This document shows positions 1 through 5,985 of a stretch of 6,889 bases of DNA, piece by piece. A model generated the notes under the pieces. It was given only the letters and a program-made list of their open reading frames with translations, was not told the origin of the DNA and searched no databases. Position 1 is the stretch's first letter, and each line of letters begins with the position of its first letter. The stretch covers positions 1-6,889 of the forward strand of contig JARBAV010000103.1 of assembly GCA_029237515.1 (NCBI GenBank), written 5' to 3'. The stretch is from Nitrososphaerales archaeon. Its GTDB lineage: Archaea; Thermoproteota; Nitrososphaeria; Nitrososphaerales; Nitrososphaeraceae. The position numbers and the translations under genes are program-made.

Positions 1-155
1 AGAGCACACAGAATACAATATCAGCCAATAACGTACTTGAGAATGTAATTGACCTTAACAATGCAAACGGACTACCAACGAACATCAATGCAAATCAGTA
101 TACAGACAACAGCTGTGAGACAAGTAATCCAAGTGGATTGTGTATAGGAAGGTAG
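1..155 (+). CDS. C-terminal end of an Asn-rich, probably exported protein (5' end outside window)
   Basis: Reading from base 3 gives 50 codons and then TAG at 153-155; the other two plus-strand frames close within 50 bases. The visible tail is rich in Asn, Thr and Ser and has two Cys close to the end (CETSNPSGLC, a C-x8-C spacing). Such composition is typical of exported or cell-surface archaeal proteins, but no domain can be recognised from this fragment. The end resembles that of the His-rich protein at 5516-5959 (GLC near the end versus GLMC at the end). A hairpin with a T-rich tail follows directly, which supports this as a true gene end. Function unknown. Confidence 0.6.
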   Translation, partial: STQNTISANNVLENVIDLNNANGLPTNINANQYTDNSCETSNPSGLCIGR

Positions 156-171
156 TAAAGTGCAGTAGTAC

Positions 172-198
172 AAAGTGCCTCCACTTTATTAATTTTTA
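172..198 (+). terminator. Hairpin plus T-rich tail after the first gene
   Basis: AAAGTG (172-177) pairs with CACTTT (182-187) around the loop CCTC. The stem is followed by ATTAATTTTTAT. It lies 17 bases after the TAG at 153-155, so it probably ends that transcript. In archaea the T-rich tail alone can terminate transcription. Confidence 0.5.
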
Positions 199-569
199 TC
201 GACTCAGTAAAATCTGAAAGAAAAGCTTGATGATTGAAAGAAATCTAAAGCCTATTCTCGAAAATTTATTCTGAGCCTATGTAGAAATAGTTACTTAGCT
301 AAGTCATGCTGTGAATCAAATTAATCCCTTGTGTCTATTTACAACATTTATTTTGGTACGATGGACCGATGGTCAATGTATTGAAACTCTAGATTGTCAT
401 ATAACGATGTATTCAATATGAATTCGGTTTTTCCCTTAGACGGTTAACTTTTATCGATGTAATAGTATAAGAGCAAACACTGATCGTACACAAGAAGAAC
501 TATTATGCAATCATGTAGTAATTAATAGTAAGTAAAAATATTGAAAGGAGAAGAATACCACTAGTTCTA
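199..569. other. Gene-free convergent gap with a 12-base perfect palindrome
   Basis: This AT-rich stretch lies between a plus-strand gene end and a minus-strand gene end. I read both strands and found only very short open frames, no tRNA fold and no repeat array. The one clear structure is the perfect palindrome ACTTAGCTAAGT at 293-304. It is not placed near a gene start, so there is no reason to call it an operator. Confidence 0.5.
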
Positions 570-598
570 TATTTAAAATCGGATTACCTAATACCGAC
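570..598 (-). terminator. Possible terminator of the nuclease-helicase operon
   Basis: On the minus strand, GTCGG (598-594) can pair with CCGAT (582-578), with one G-T pair. The inner ATT/AAT can add three pairs around the loop AGGT. The stem is followed by TTTTAAAT (577-570). It begins 17 bases beyond the helicase stop codon. The stem is short, so the call is tentative. Confidence 0.4.
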
Positions 599-614
599 TT
601 TCCAAGCATAAACC

Positions 615-1928
615 CTATTTGCACAAGATCTTGGGAGCTTCAACAACCATACCATATTTCTTATCAACAAGGCGAGCCAGTTTTTGAGGGAAGTTTTGTT
701 TATGCCGTGGATTCAAGTTGTACGAACTGACTAATCCATTTAGCATCATTTCGAAGCTGCCAACAATGATAAGTTTTTCTTTGGATCGAGAAATTGCTAC
801 GTTAAGGTCTTGTAGCGAACCAAGTGCACCGACCAATCTTTCTGGGTTGTTTCGGACTAAGGAGAAGATTACAATATCTGCTTGTGTACCCAGCGCGCCA
901 GTAGTTGTCAAGACCCTGTTCTCGACGTCCAAGTGCTGGAGGTATTTTAATATCGTACGTCTTTGTTCTGTATATCTTGTTACTATAGAGATTGACTTTG
1001 AGGGAGCTACTCTTTTTAATTCACAGCAAATCCGAACGCAGGCTTTCGCTTCAACATCATTATACCATGAGCTAGGGCCTGCCATCATTTCGTTCCCATT
1101 CAGATTTACCCAGGTAATAACTTCTTCTGGTTTTAGAATCTCAACAAAATTCTCATCAATATCATATTTCGCTTCAAACCTTCTACCTGCAATTTCTGGA
1201 GATGAATTTAACCCACCATAATCAGCAAACTCATCTACTAGCATTGCCAACTTATCAGGAAGTCGATGAGTAGTATAGAGCGTGTCATACTTCGCACACT
1301 TAAGTACCCATTCCATAGCACTAAGATCATAATCTGCCAATCCTATAGGTCTTGATTGCTTAGGATCACCTACTACTGTCGCTACAATTCCGCACTTTGA
1401 CGCAAGTTCGATTATATTGTTGGCTTCATAGGAAATATTCTCTTTCATAAGATGAATGCCTAACTGATTAATTCCAAGGGCGAAAGGGGACAATAGATGT
1501 TCTAGCCTTTCAATACCTGCTTCATCAATAACCATATTTTCAAACCTTATAGAGGCGGAGAGTCGTTTGAGGGATTGTGTAGTACATATTACGATTTTCT
1601 TGGCTCTAACAAGCTCAATGTTATTGCTAAAGGGTATAGGAAGTCTAGGATCAGCTCCAGGAGCATATCCGCTTCTGACGCACAAGAATTTTGATCCTTC
1701 AGGACCTAACACCATACTCAACTCCCTTGCGAATTCATTAGCAGCTGAATTTGTAAACGCTACCAAGAGAACATTTTTGGCATATCCTTCGCAAATCATC
1801 TTAACTGCAAGAAAGCTGCCCGTAGTAGTTTTTCCACATCCCGCTGGTCCAATCACGCCAGCCACTCCTCCCGATTTGACGCGCCAATTCAATACTCTAG
1901 ATTGATCTGGATTGAGCTTTATCGTCAT
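615..1928 (-). CDS. UPF1/Dna2-type superfamily 1 DNA/RNA helicase
   Basis: The 437-residue protein has the ordered SF1 helicase motifs: Q-motif NPDQ (6-9), Walker A GPAGCGKTT (27-35), motif Ia AFTNSAANE (57-65), Walker B VIDEAG (133-138), motif III GDPKQSRPI (187-195), a motif IV-like THR (220-222), motif V in 341-353 and motif VI LNVAISRSKEKLIIVG (375-390). This pattern matches the UPF1/Dna2/NAM7 branch, which uses ATP to move along single-stranded nucleic acid. The protein is compact, with two RecA domains and little accessory sequence. Motif V is odd: GALGTQAD stands where most members have FQGxExD. The ATG overlaps the stop of the upstream nuclease gene, and GGAG lies 8 bases before it, so translation is probably coupled. 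The pair looks like a Dna2 cut between nuclease and motor. A role in DNA end or flap processing is inferred; an antiviral role is also possible. Confidence 0.9.
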   Translation of the reverse strand: MTIKLNPDQSRVLNWRVKSGGVAGVIGPAGCGKTTTGSFLAVKMICEGYAKNVLLVAFTNSAANEFARELSMVLGPEGSKFLCVRSGYAPGADPRLPIPFSNNIELVRAKKIVICTTQSLKRLSASIRFENMVIDEAGIERLEHLLSPFALGINQLGIHLMKENISYEANNIIELASKCGIVATVVGDPKQSRPIGLADYDLSAMEWVLKCAKYDTLYTTHRLPDKLAMLVDEFADYGGLNSSPEIAGRRFEAKYDIDENFVEILKPEEVITWVNLNGNEMMAGPSSWYNDVEAKACVRICCELKRVAPSKSISIVTRYTEQRRTILKYLQHLDVENRVLTTTGALGTQADIVIFSLVRNNPERLVGALGSLQDLNVAISRSKEKLIIVGSFEMMLNGLVSSYNLNPRHKQNFPQKLARLVDKKYGMVVEAPKILCK

Positions 1929-3328
1929 ACCAAAAGCTCCGCTGGAATAAGCACGTCAGCGGCTAATTTGTGAAATTGGTGGATAGGTCGAAGCATACTT
2001 CTAGTAAGGTTGAGCTCATCCCTAAGTAAAATAATCGGCAAATGGAATAATTGTCTCTTAGCCCTTCGTACAGCAATCTTCGATCTAAAGCTAAGAGTGA
2101 TCTTGTTGTTTCTGACCTCCATCACACTAGCCTGTTCATTGATACATGAGAGGATTGACTTGCCTTCCTCCATTCCTATAATCCTTACAATCCTACGTGG
2201 CTCGAGCGGAATGTTATCATCAGCCCTTGAAAATATGACTTTTTCATCAATATCAAAGTCAAATGAAAACCCTCGACATAGTATTCCGATCTTTTCCAGC
2301 CTACGTAGGGCTTCTTCCTCTCCATGTTTGCATATCAGCGAGTATACTACGTGTTTGTGTAAGTGAGTTTCTGCTCTCTCCTTCAGGATCGCGTAGCGCT
2401 TGGCGAAAAATTGCTTTGTCATCTTTTCATACTGAGCTGGTAATTTGCCTTCATATGCCAACCTAGCATCGCGTTGGTAGAAAAGACATTCTTTGCTTCC
2501 TTCTAAGCCTTTATCGCAGACAGGACAAAATTTTGGTCTCTGAACGCGAACCCTTTCCCCACATAGGACCATGTGAGCAAATTTTCTGTTAGCCTTGATT
2601 CTTTCTACTTCCTTTCTGGTTGTTTCAGTCTTAGGGAAGTACACCCCGCTGTTATGTATTATGCATGAAAAATTGTGTCCCGTCCAATCATCCTCATTGC
2701 GACGGTATCTGAAATTTGCAAGTAGTGTGTTGGCAATGAGTTGCCATTTCTCTCGGCCACTAATTGTATTACTAAGATCATAGCTTTTCCAGTCAAGTAA
2801 ACCGTATCCATTTGAATACTCCAAGATTGCGTCGATCCTGCCCTCGTGGTGATCCTTGATATTTGTAATTGTAACTTCGGTTAAGACTCTTGAAGGTCTT
2901 TCATGCTTCTTCATCAATCTCCTAGTCATTCCCATGATAAGACCATTATAGATATCATTCACTTGCAGTTCGAAAGTGTCTTCGACGAATCTATTTTCTC
3001 GGCGCGCGATATCTAAGGTATCCTTAATTATAGTATTTACTATTTCGGATGATTCCATTACTATCTTCTTCGTAACTTTTTCATAATTTTCTAACCCACT
3101 ATGCCAATTTTCAAGGATTGGACCGCTCATACATATGCTCATTATGTCATGAACTGTATTGGCTACCAAGTAGTCTTTATCACTTCTAGTCGCTCCAAAT
3201 GGGTAATCGAGTTTGAAAAGATTTTGGCATACACATGCTGTGGCAATTTCTGAAGACTGTACGAGATGGGTTTGGCATTTTCTTAAGTAGTCATATGTTT
3301 TTCTGACATCAATGATATCAGTATTCAT
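1925..3328 (-). CDS. Cas4/Dna2-type PD-(D/E)XK nuclease with probable Fe-S cluster
   Basis: This 467-residue protein has the RecB-family nuclease core: motif I His in ANTVHDIM (H60), E151 in EVTI, D166 in GRIDAIL, D179-W-K181 in LLDWKSYD, and Q196 in WQLIAN. These residues bind metal and cut DNA in the family. Cysteines surround the core as in Cas4, AddB and Dna2: C32/C34 near the N-terminus and C268-x2-C271-x9-C281 after it, consistent with a 4Fe-4S staple. Residues about 355-430 look rich in beta strands and basic residues, and may be the beta-barrel that joins nuclease to helicase in Dna2. The gene is first in a two-gene operon with the SF1 helicase. The ATG at 3328 is the first start after an in-frame TAG, and no strong Shine-Dalgarno precedes it. 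It is much longer than a typical Cas4 (about 200 residues), and there is no CRISPR array or other cas gene here, so a Dna2-like role is favoured over spacer acquisition. Confidence 0.85.
   Translation of the reverse strand: MNTDIIDVRKTYDYLRKCQTHLVQSSEIATACVCQNLFKLDYPFGATRSDKDYLVANTVHDIMSICMSGPILENWHSGLENYEKVTKKIVMESSEIVNTIIKDTLDIARRENRFVEDTFELQVNDIYNGLIMGMTRRLMKKHERPSRVLTEVTITNIKDHHEGRIDAILEYSNGYGLLDWKSYDLSNTISGREKWQLIANTLLANFRYRRNEDDWTGHNFSCIIHNSGVYFPKTETTRKEVERIKANRKFAHMVLCGERVRVQRPKFCPVCDKGLEGSKECLFYQRDARLAYEGKLPAQYEKMTKQFFAKRYAILKERAETHLHKHVVYSLICKHGEEEALRRLEKIGILCRGFSFDFDIDEKVIFSRADDNIPLEPRRIVRIIGMEEGKSILSCINEQASVMEVRNNKITLSFRSKIAVRRAKRQLFHLPIILLRDELNLTRSMLRPIHQFHKLAADVLIPAELLV
1937..1940 (-). 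promoter_or_regulatory. Shine-Dalgarno GGAG for the helicase, inside the nuclease gene
   Basis: GGAG sits 8 bases upstream of the helicase ATG (1928-1926), within the last codons of the nuclease gene. Together with the 4-base ATGA stop/start overlap, it fixes the helicase start and suggests re-initiation by ribosomes finishing the nuclease. Confidence 0.6.
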
Positions 3329-3339
3329 GTTAATGTTTC

Positions 3340-3411
3340 TCAGTCCCTTCCCCTACATCCATTGAACCTGTGGACGGTCAGTCCCTGCTTGTGACGAATG
3401 CCCTCGTCCAT
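3340..3411 (-). CDS. Possible 23-residue leader ORF ahead of the nuclease
   Basis: An ATG at 3411-3409 opens 23 codons ending in TGA at 3342-3340, 11 bases before the nuclease ATG. The ATG lies about 25 bases from the centre of the TATA-like box at 3433-3440, where archaeal transcription would begin, so this short frame could be read from a leaderless mRNA. A second in-frame ATG lies at 3423-3421, probably too close to the box to be transcribed. The peptide matches nothing I know. It may be a chance ORF or a leader that tunes nuclease expression. Confidence 0.2.
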   Translation of the reverse strand: MDEGIRHKQGLTVHRFNGCRGRD

Positions 3412-3432
3412 CTTTAGATGCATAAGCTATCA

Positions 3433-3440
3433 ATATTTAA
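3433..3440 (-). promoter_or_regulatory. TATA-like box for the nuclease-helicase operon
   Basis: TTAAATAT on the minus strand is the best archaeal TATA-like element upstream of the nuclease gene. The same eight bases precede the His-rich gene at 5482-5489. It predicts transcription starting near 3410 and a leader of about 80 bases before the nuclease ATG. No AT-rich box lies at the position needed for a leaderless nuclease mRNA. Confidence 0.4.
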
Positions 3441-3716
3441 GTCGAAGATACCATGATCGGGAGGGAGAGAGGGGTAAGTTCTCTAATTAATTAAACTAGA
3501 TATGCATTAGAAGGATTCGAATCAAAATTTGTTTATTTCCATAATAGGATAGGAACAACATCATACTCAGATACTATTAATTCTGTATACGATGCAGCAC
3601 ACTGAAGACTAATTATAAAGGCGCAAGATGGAAAAGCCTTTTTGAAATAATGGAAATAGAGATAGGACTAACATCTAACTATAGGGGGGTGTAACTGAAA
3701 AGTTGTAGAAGGTCTC
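3441..3716. other. Intergenic stretch without a supported gene
   Basis: Both strands were read. Open frames are short and lack sensible starts. Visible structures are a 10-base palindrome GATTCGAATC (3514-3523), a hairpin AAAGGC/GCCTTT (3617-3622 with 3636-3641) that could act as a weak terminator, and a G6 run at 3684-3689. None supports a gene call. Confidence 0.4.
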
Positions 3717-3881
3717 TCAGTTAGTAATGAGGTCACGAGACTTGGATTGAAATGAAAGAGTCACAAATAGGAAAATTATGGGAAGGGCAAGGAAGGACGA
3801 GGAAAAAATAGCCAAACCATTACCTCTAGCTCTCAACATGAAATCTAGAAACGATATGACTAAAAAAAGTAGGGTAGCCAT
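3717..3881 (-). CDS. Possible 54-residue two-helix membrane peptide
   Basis: ATG at 3881-3879 opens 54 codons to TGA at 3719-3717. The peptide has two hydrophobic stretches, about residues 3-16 and 23-43, separated by a basic turn (RARGNG) and followed by a polar tail ending in LITN. This is the pattern of a small helical-hairpin membrane protein. The hydrophobic residues come partly from T-runs (T7 at 3868-3862, T6 near 3810), which can create such frames by chance and can terminate transcription in archaea. It lies 16 bases beyond the stop of the decayed ORF at 3898-4071 on the same strand. No family is recognised. Confidence 0.3.
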   Translation of the reverse strand: MATLLFLVISFLDFMLRARGNGLAIFSSSFLALPIIFLFVTLSFQSKSRDLITN

Positions 3882-3897
3882 TTTTTATTACTTTAGG

Positions 3898-4071
3898 TCA
3901 TTTAACCTGCGGGCATTTATTTAGCCAGTTCCCACCTCCGCACTGTGTAGGACAAGGTAATACGGTTCGGTTACTTATGAGGTGGAACAATAAGGAAGTA
4001 TCACATTTTGATGGCGAGTAACTCGTAGCTGCTGAGTCGATGATAGGTTTTGAGATATAGGTCTATTTCAT
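3898..4071 (-). pseudogene. Decayed small Cys-rich (zinc-knuckle-like) protein
   Basis: A minus-strand frame runs from ATG (4071-4069) to TGA (3900-3898), with TAG as its third codon (4065-4063). After the TAG, 54 codons are open. They end in CPTQCGGGNWLNKCPQVK, which recalls small archaeal zinc-knuckle tails of the form C-x2-C-GG-x-HW-x3-CP. Here the first spacing is C-x3-C and the expected His is Asn, so the metal site looks damaged. An intact version could begin only at a rare TTG at 3990-3988 (30 residues). A gene with an early nonsense mutation is the simplest reading; a chance frame is possible. It follows the cation transporter gene on the same strand, with 53 bases between them. Confidence 0.3.
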
Positions 4072-4124
4072 AAAGTGATCCTGAGTAAGAAATTCATTTC
4101 TTTTTTATGATGGTTGTCCAATAT

Positions 4125-5084
4125 CTAAATTAATCCAGTTTGGTCATGATAACCTTCTATCTGGATAGTAGCATGGGTTATTCTAAATTTCTTCTCAAGC
4201 AATGAATTTATTTCTTGAAGCACTTCCAAGGACTTACTCGGATCTATTACTACTACATGAGCCGATAGTGCATTTAGACCAGAAGTAATAGTCCAGATGT
4301 GCAACTCAAAGATACCAGTTACGCCTTTGACCTGAAGGATTGCGTTTTTAACCTCTTCGTGCGATACATTGGCAGGTACACCTTCCATAAGGACATGAAG
4401 TGATTTATTGAGTAGTCTCCAGGTCCTAGGGAAGATGAAGAAGGCGAGAAGAATGCTAACAATGGGGTCCGCCAAATAAATACCGGTAAAATAAATTACA
4501 ATTGCCGCAATTATTATTCCAACAGATCCGAGTGTGTCGCTAAGGACCTCTAGATACGCTCCCTGCATATTCAAGTCGACATCTCTTTCGCTCTCAGAAT
4601 GATCCTGATCTAAATTGGACATATGCTCATTCTTTTCAACTGAATTGAGCGAGACATTGTGCGCGTGACTTTTGAGAAGAAGTATACCTATAACATTCAC
4701 GACAAGCCCAATGCACCCAACTACAAGCATCGGTAGTACATCGATTTGTTGTGGTTCTACTATCCTCCAATATGCCTCATAGAGAATATAAAATGAAATC
4801 AATATCAATACTATGCCATTCGCTAATGCGGCAAGTATCTCCAATCTATAGAATCCAAACGTCCTCTGGGGGGTGGGGGGCTTGCGTGAGTAGGAAATTG
4901 CGAAAAGGGCCAAGGCAAGACCCCCAACATCTGCCACCATATGACCTGCATCAGCGAGTAACGCTAAACTACCTGTCAAAATGCTAGAAACTACTTCGAC
5001 GGCTAGGAATCCGGCGACCATATAGAATACAATCCTGAGTTTTTTTACCCGTTGCTTAGTTAATTCATCTCTAGTTGTTGACAA
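4125..5084 (-). CDS. Cation diffusion facilitator (CzcD/ZnT-like divalent metal exporter)
   Basis: The 319-residue protein has six predicted membrane helices (about 17-37, 40-63, 83-105, 117-137, 177-200, 202-219) and a C-terminal cytoplasmic dimer domain (about 220-319) with ELHIWTITSG and H276. TM2 carries H48-x3-D52 (HMVAD) of the transport site. TM5 carries E179-x3-D183 (LEVLSD), where most zinc CDFs have His-x3-Asp. The loop between TM4 and TM5 (138-168) holds H140, H142, H154 and H162 plus many acids, a typical metal-sensing or delivery loop. The family exports Zn(II) and related ions in exchange for protons. The start is TTG at 5084-5082; an in-frame TAG lies a few codons upstream, and AAGGGA six bases before the TTG may serve as ribosome site. 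The gene is divergent from an exported His-rich protein, which points to metal homeostasis. Exact substrate is uncertain. Confidence 0.9.
   Translation of the reverse strand: MSTTRDELTKQRVKKLRIVFYMVAGFLAVEVVSSILTGSLALLADAGHMVADVGGLALALFAISYSRKPPTPQRTFGFYRLEILAALANGIVLILISFYILYEAYWRIVEPQQIDVLPMLVVGCIGLVVNVIGILLLKSHAHNVSLNSVEKNEHMSNLDQDHSESERDVDLNMQGAYLEVLSDTLGSVGIIIAAIVIYFTGIYLADPIVSILLAFFIFPRTWRLLNKSLHVLMEGVPANVSHEEVKNAILQVKGVTGIFELHIWTITSGLNALSAHVVVIDPSKSLEVLQEINSLLEKKFRITHATIQIEGYHDQTGLI
4868..4880. repeat. G6-T-G6 tract inside the transporter gene
   Basis: Six G, one T and six G stand out in AT-rich DNA. On the coding strand this is C6-A-C6, encoding the Pro-rich loop KPPTP (residues 68-72) between TM2 and TM3. 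Such tracts are prone to replication slippage; a one-base change would truncate the transporter after two helices. The reading frame is intact here. Confidence 0.6.
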
Positions 5085-5122
5085 CTGTATTCCCTTCAGT
5101 CCGCTAACAGACTACTGCCGTC

Positions 5123-5130
5123 TATTATAT
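5123..5130 (-). promoter_or_regulatory. TATA-like box for the cation transporter
   Basis: ATATAATA on the minus strand lies about 42 bases upstream of the TTG start. Transcription would begin near 5100, leaving a short leader that contains AAGGGA, a possible ribosome site. Confidence 0.4.
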
Positions 5131-5150
5131 TGATGTTCTCTATACATACG

Positions 5151-5185
5151 TATTGGAGGACCTTCCGAAAGGTTTAACGCCAATA
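5151..5185. repeat. Nested inverted repeat between transporter and His-rich gene
   Basis: TATTGG (5151-5156) is mirrored by CCAATA (5180-5185), and inside it ACCTT (5160-5164) by AAGGT (5169-5173) around CCGA. That gives 11 possible pairs. It sits just upstream of the transporter's TATA-like box in the divergent gap, a position suited to a regulator-binding site. Metal control is an inference from the neighbours only. Confidence 0.4.
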
Positions 5186-5481
5186 AAATTGTAATTGTAT
5201 AGGTTTAGGAGAAACAGGAAACTATCTCAGTTTATTTAGGTATACAAGGCACAAGCTCACAAGATCATCAAATGATTGAGAAAGGCTAGCGAATAAGTCC
5301 ATGGACCAAATTACTAGTATACGGTAACGACTATTGCAAAGATAGTGCGTCAATTTGAAGCCCGTTATTCTCACTCAACCTATGTATTAGATAAATTTAT
5401 TTTAACCCAATCACTACATTCGATTTGAACACTGACCATGGCGGCTATACAGTTGTTTCGAGAGTTTGCATAGTCGATCCC
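5186..5481. other. Remainder of the divergent intergenic gap
   Basis: No gene could be supported. A 50-codon minus-strand frame with a GTG start (5222-5374) has no recognisable features. No tRNA fold and no tyrosinase copper-A remnant was found here. Confidence 0.4.
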
Positions 5482-5489
5482 TTAAATAT
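5482..5489 (+). promoter_or_regulatory. TATA-like box for the His-rich gene (leaderless start)
   Basis: TTAAATAT is centred 30 bases before the ATG at 5516. Transcription would start at or next to that ATG, giving a leaderless mRNA. This favours ATG 5516 over the upstream GTG codons at 5495 and 5498. Confidence 0.55.
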
Positions 5490-5515
5490 TACTTGTGGTG
5501 TTTAGAAGATCGTCA

Positions 5516-5959
5516 ATGAAAAACTATAATTTCATCCTGGCCGGACTACTTGCAGCAGTATTCCTTTTTGGATCAAACGCTGCGCCTCAAGGCGTTTGGA
5601 CTTCCTCAAATCCTGTAAATGCCCAAATGGATAGTAGTAACCAGACGGCGGTTATAGATCAGTTAGTCTCAAACTTAAATCAAGCCAAGGAAGCAGTAGG
5701 AAGTGGTAACTCTACAGCTGTAACTATGCAATTGACCGCTATAATAGGAGAGCTCTCTGACATACTTGGCAAAGTGACAACTGATGATGGCGAGAACAAC
5801 GATGAACATACGCATTTCTTCACGCACAAAGGACATACCCATACCGTGACACACAAGCATCCTCATCATGCAGACCATCATCACCATGACAATGGGAACT
5901 GGTTCGAAAAGCATCATATATACGATCCTAGTGATTGCAAACCAGGTCTTATGTGCTAA
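5516..5959 (+). CDS. Exported histidine-rich metal-binding protein
   Basis: From ATG 5516 the protein has 147 residues. The N-terminus is a Sec-type signal: K2, a hydrophobic core at about 6-19 and a likely cleavage site near NAA (21-23). Residues about 44-88 form an amphipathic helical region without a known active site. Residues 98-134 hold 15 His in 37 positions, including HHHH (121-124), interspersed with Asp, Glu and Lys. The protein ends DCKPGLMC, with C141 and C147 able to form a disulfide. It probably binds Zn, Cu or Ni outside the membrane as a buffer or carrier. It faces away from a CDF metal exporter and lies 26 bases before a tyrosinase remnant, so a copper-delivery role like that of Streptomyces MelC1 is conceivable, though I see no homology to MelC1. 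A start at GTG 5495 would add seven residues and spoil the signal peptide. Confidence 0.8.
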   Translation: MKNYNFILAGLLAAVFLFGSNAAPQGVWTSSNPVNAQMDSSNQTAVIDQLVSNLNQAKEAVGSGNSTAVTMQLTAIIGELSDILGKVTTDDGENNDEHTHFFTHKGHTHTVTHKHPHHADHHHHDNGNWFEKHHIYDPSDCKPGLMC

Positions 5960-5968
5960 TCAACTCTC

Positions 5969-5976
5969 TTTTTTTT
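5969..5976 (+). terminator. Oligo-T terminator after the His-rich gene
   Basis: Eight consecutive T follow the TAA stop (5957-5959) by nine bases. Archaeal RNA polymerase commonly terminates on such runs without a hairpin. It separates the His-rich gene from the tyrosinase remnant. Confidence 0.6.
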
Positions 5977-5985
5977 GTTATTTAA

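Noticed and set aside
718..1221. 167-codon plus-strand frame over the helicase gene
   Set aside because: It lies antisense to a gene with full helicase motifs and has no motif, promoter or protein-like character of its own.
1925..3328. CRISPR-Cas Cas4 assignment for the nuclease
   Set aside because: No repeat-spacer array or other cas gene is in the window, and the protein is about twice Cas4 length and coupled to a Dna2-type helicase.
3514..3523. GATTCGAATC as a tRNA T-loop or att site
   Set aside because: The flanking bases do not form a T-stem and no other tRNA arm is present; it is just a palindrome.
3778..3924. 48-codon plus-strand Lys/Arg-rich frame
   Set aside because: No ribosome site or clear promoter, low-complexity content, and it overlaps better candidates on the other strand.
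4081..4107. AAGAAA/TTTCTT hairpin with T6 as terminator of the transporter
   Set aside because: The T-run is on the plus strand, so it does not suit termination of the minus-strand transporter transcript; no plus-strand gene ends here.
4751..4987. 78-codon plus-strand frame over the transporter
   Set aside because: Antisense shadow of the CDF gene; its Gly/Val-rich part simply mirrors the C-rich codons for KPPTP.
5222..5374. 50-codon minus-strand frame with GTG start
   Set aside because: Not recognisable, occupies the divergent promoter region, and has no supporting start signal.
5675..5917. 80-codon minus-strand Met/Val-rich frame
   Set aside because: The Met/Val repeats are the complement of His codons in the His-rich gene.
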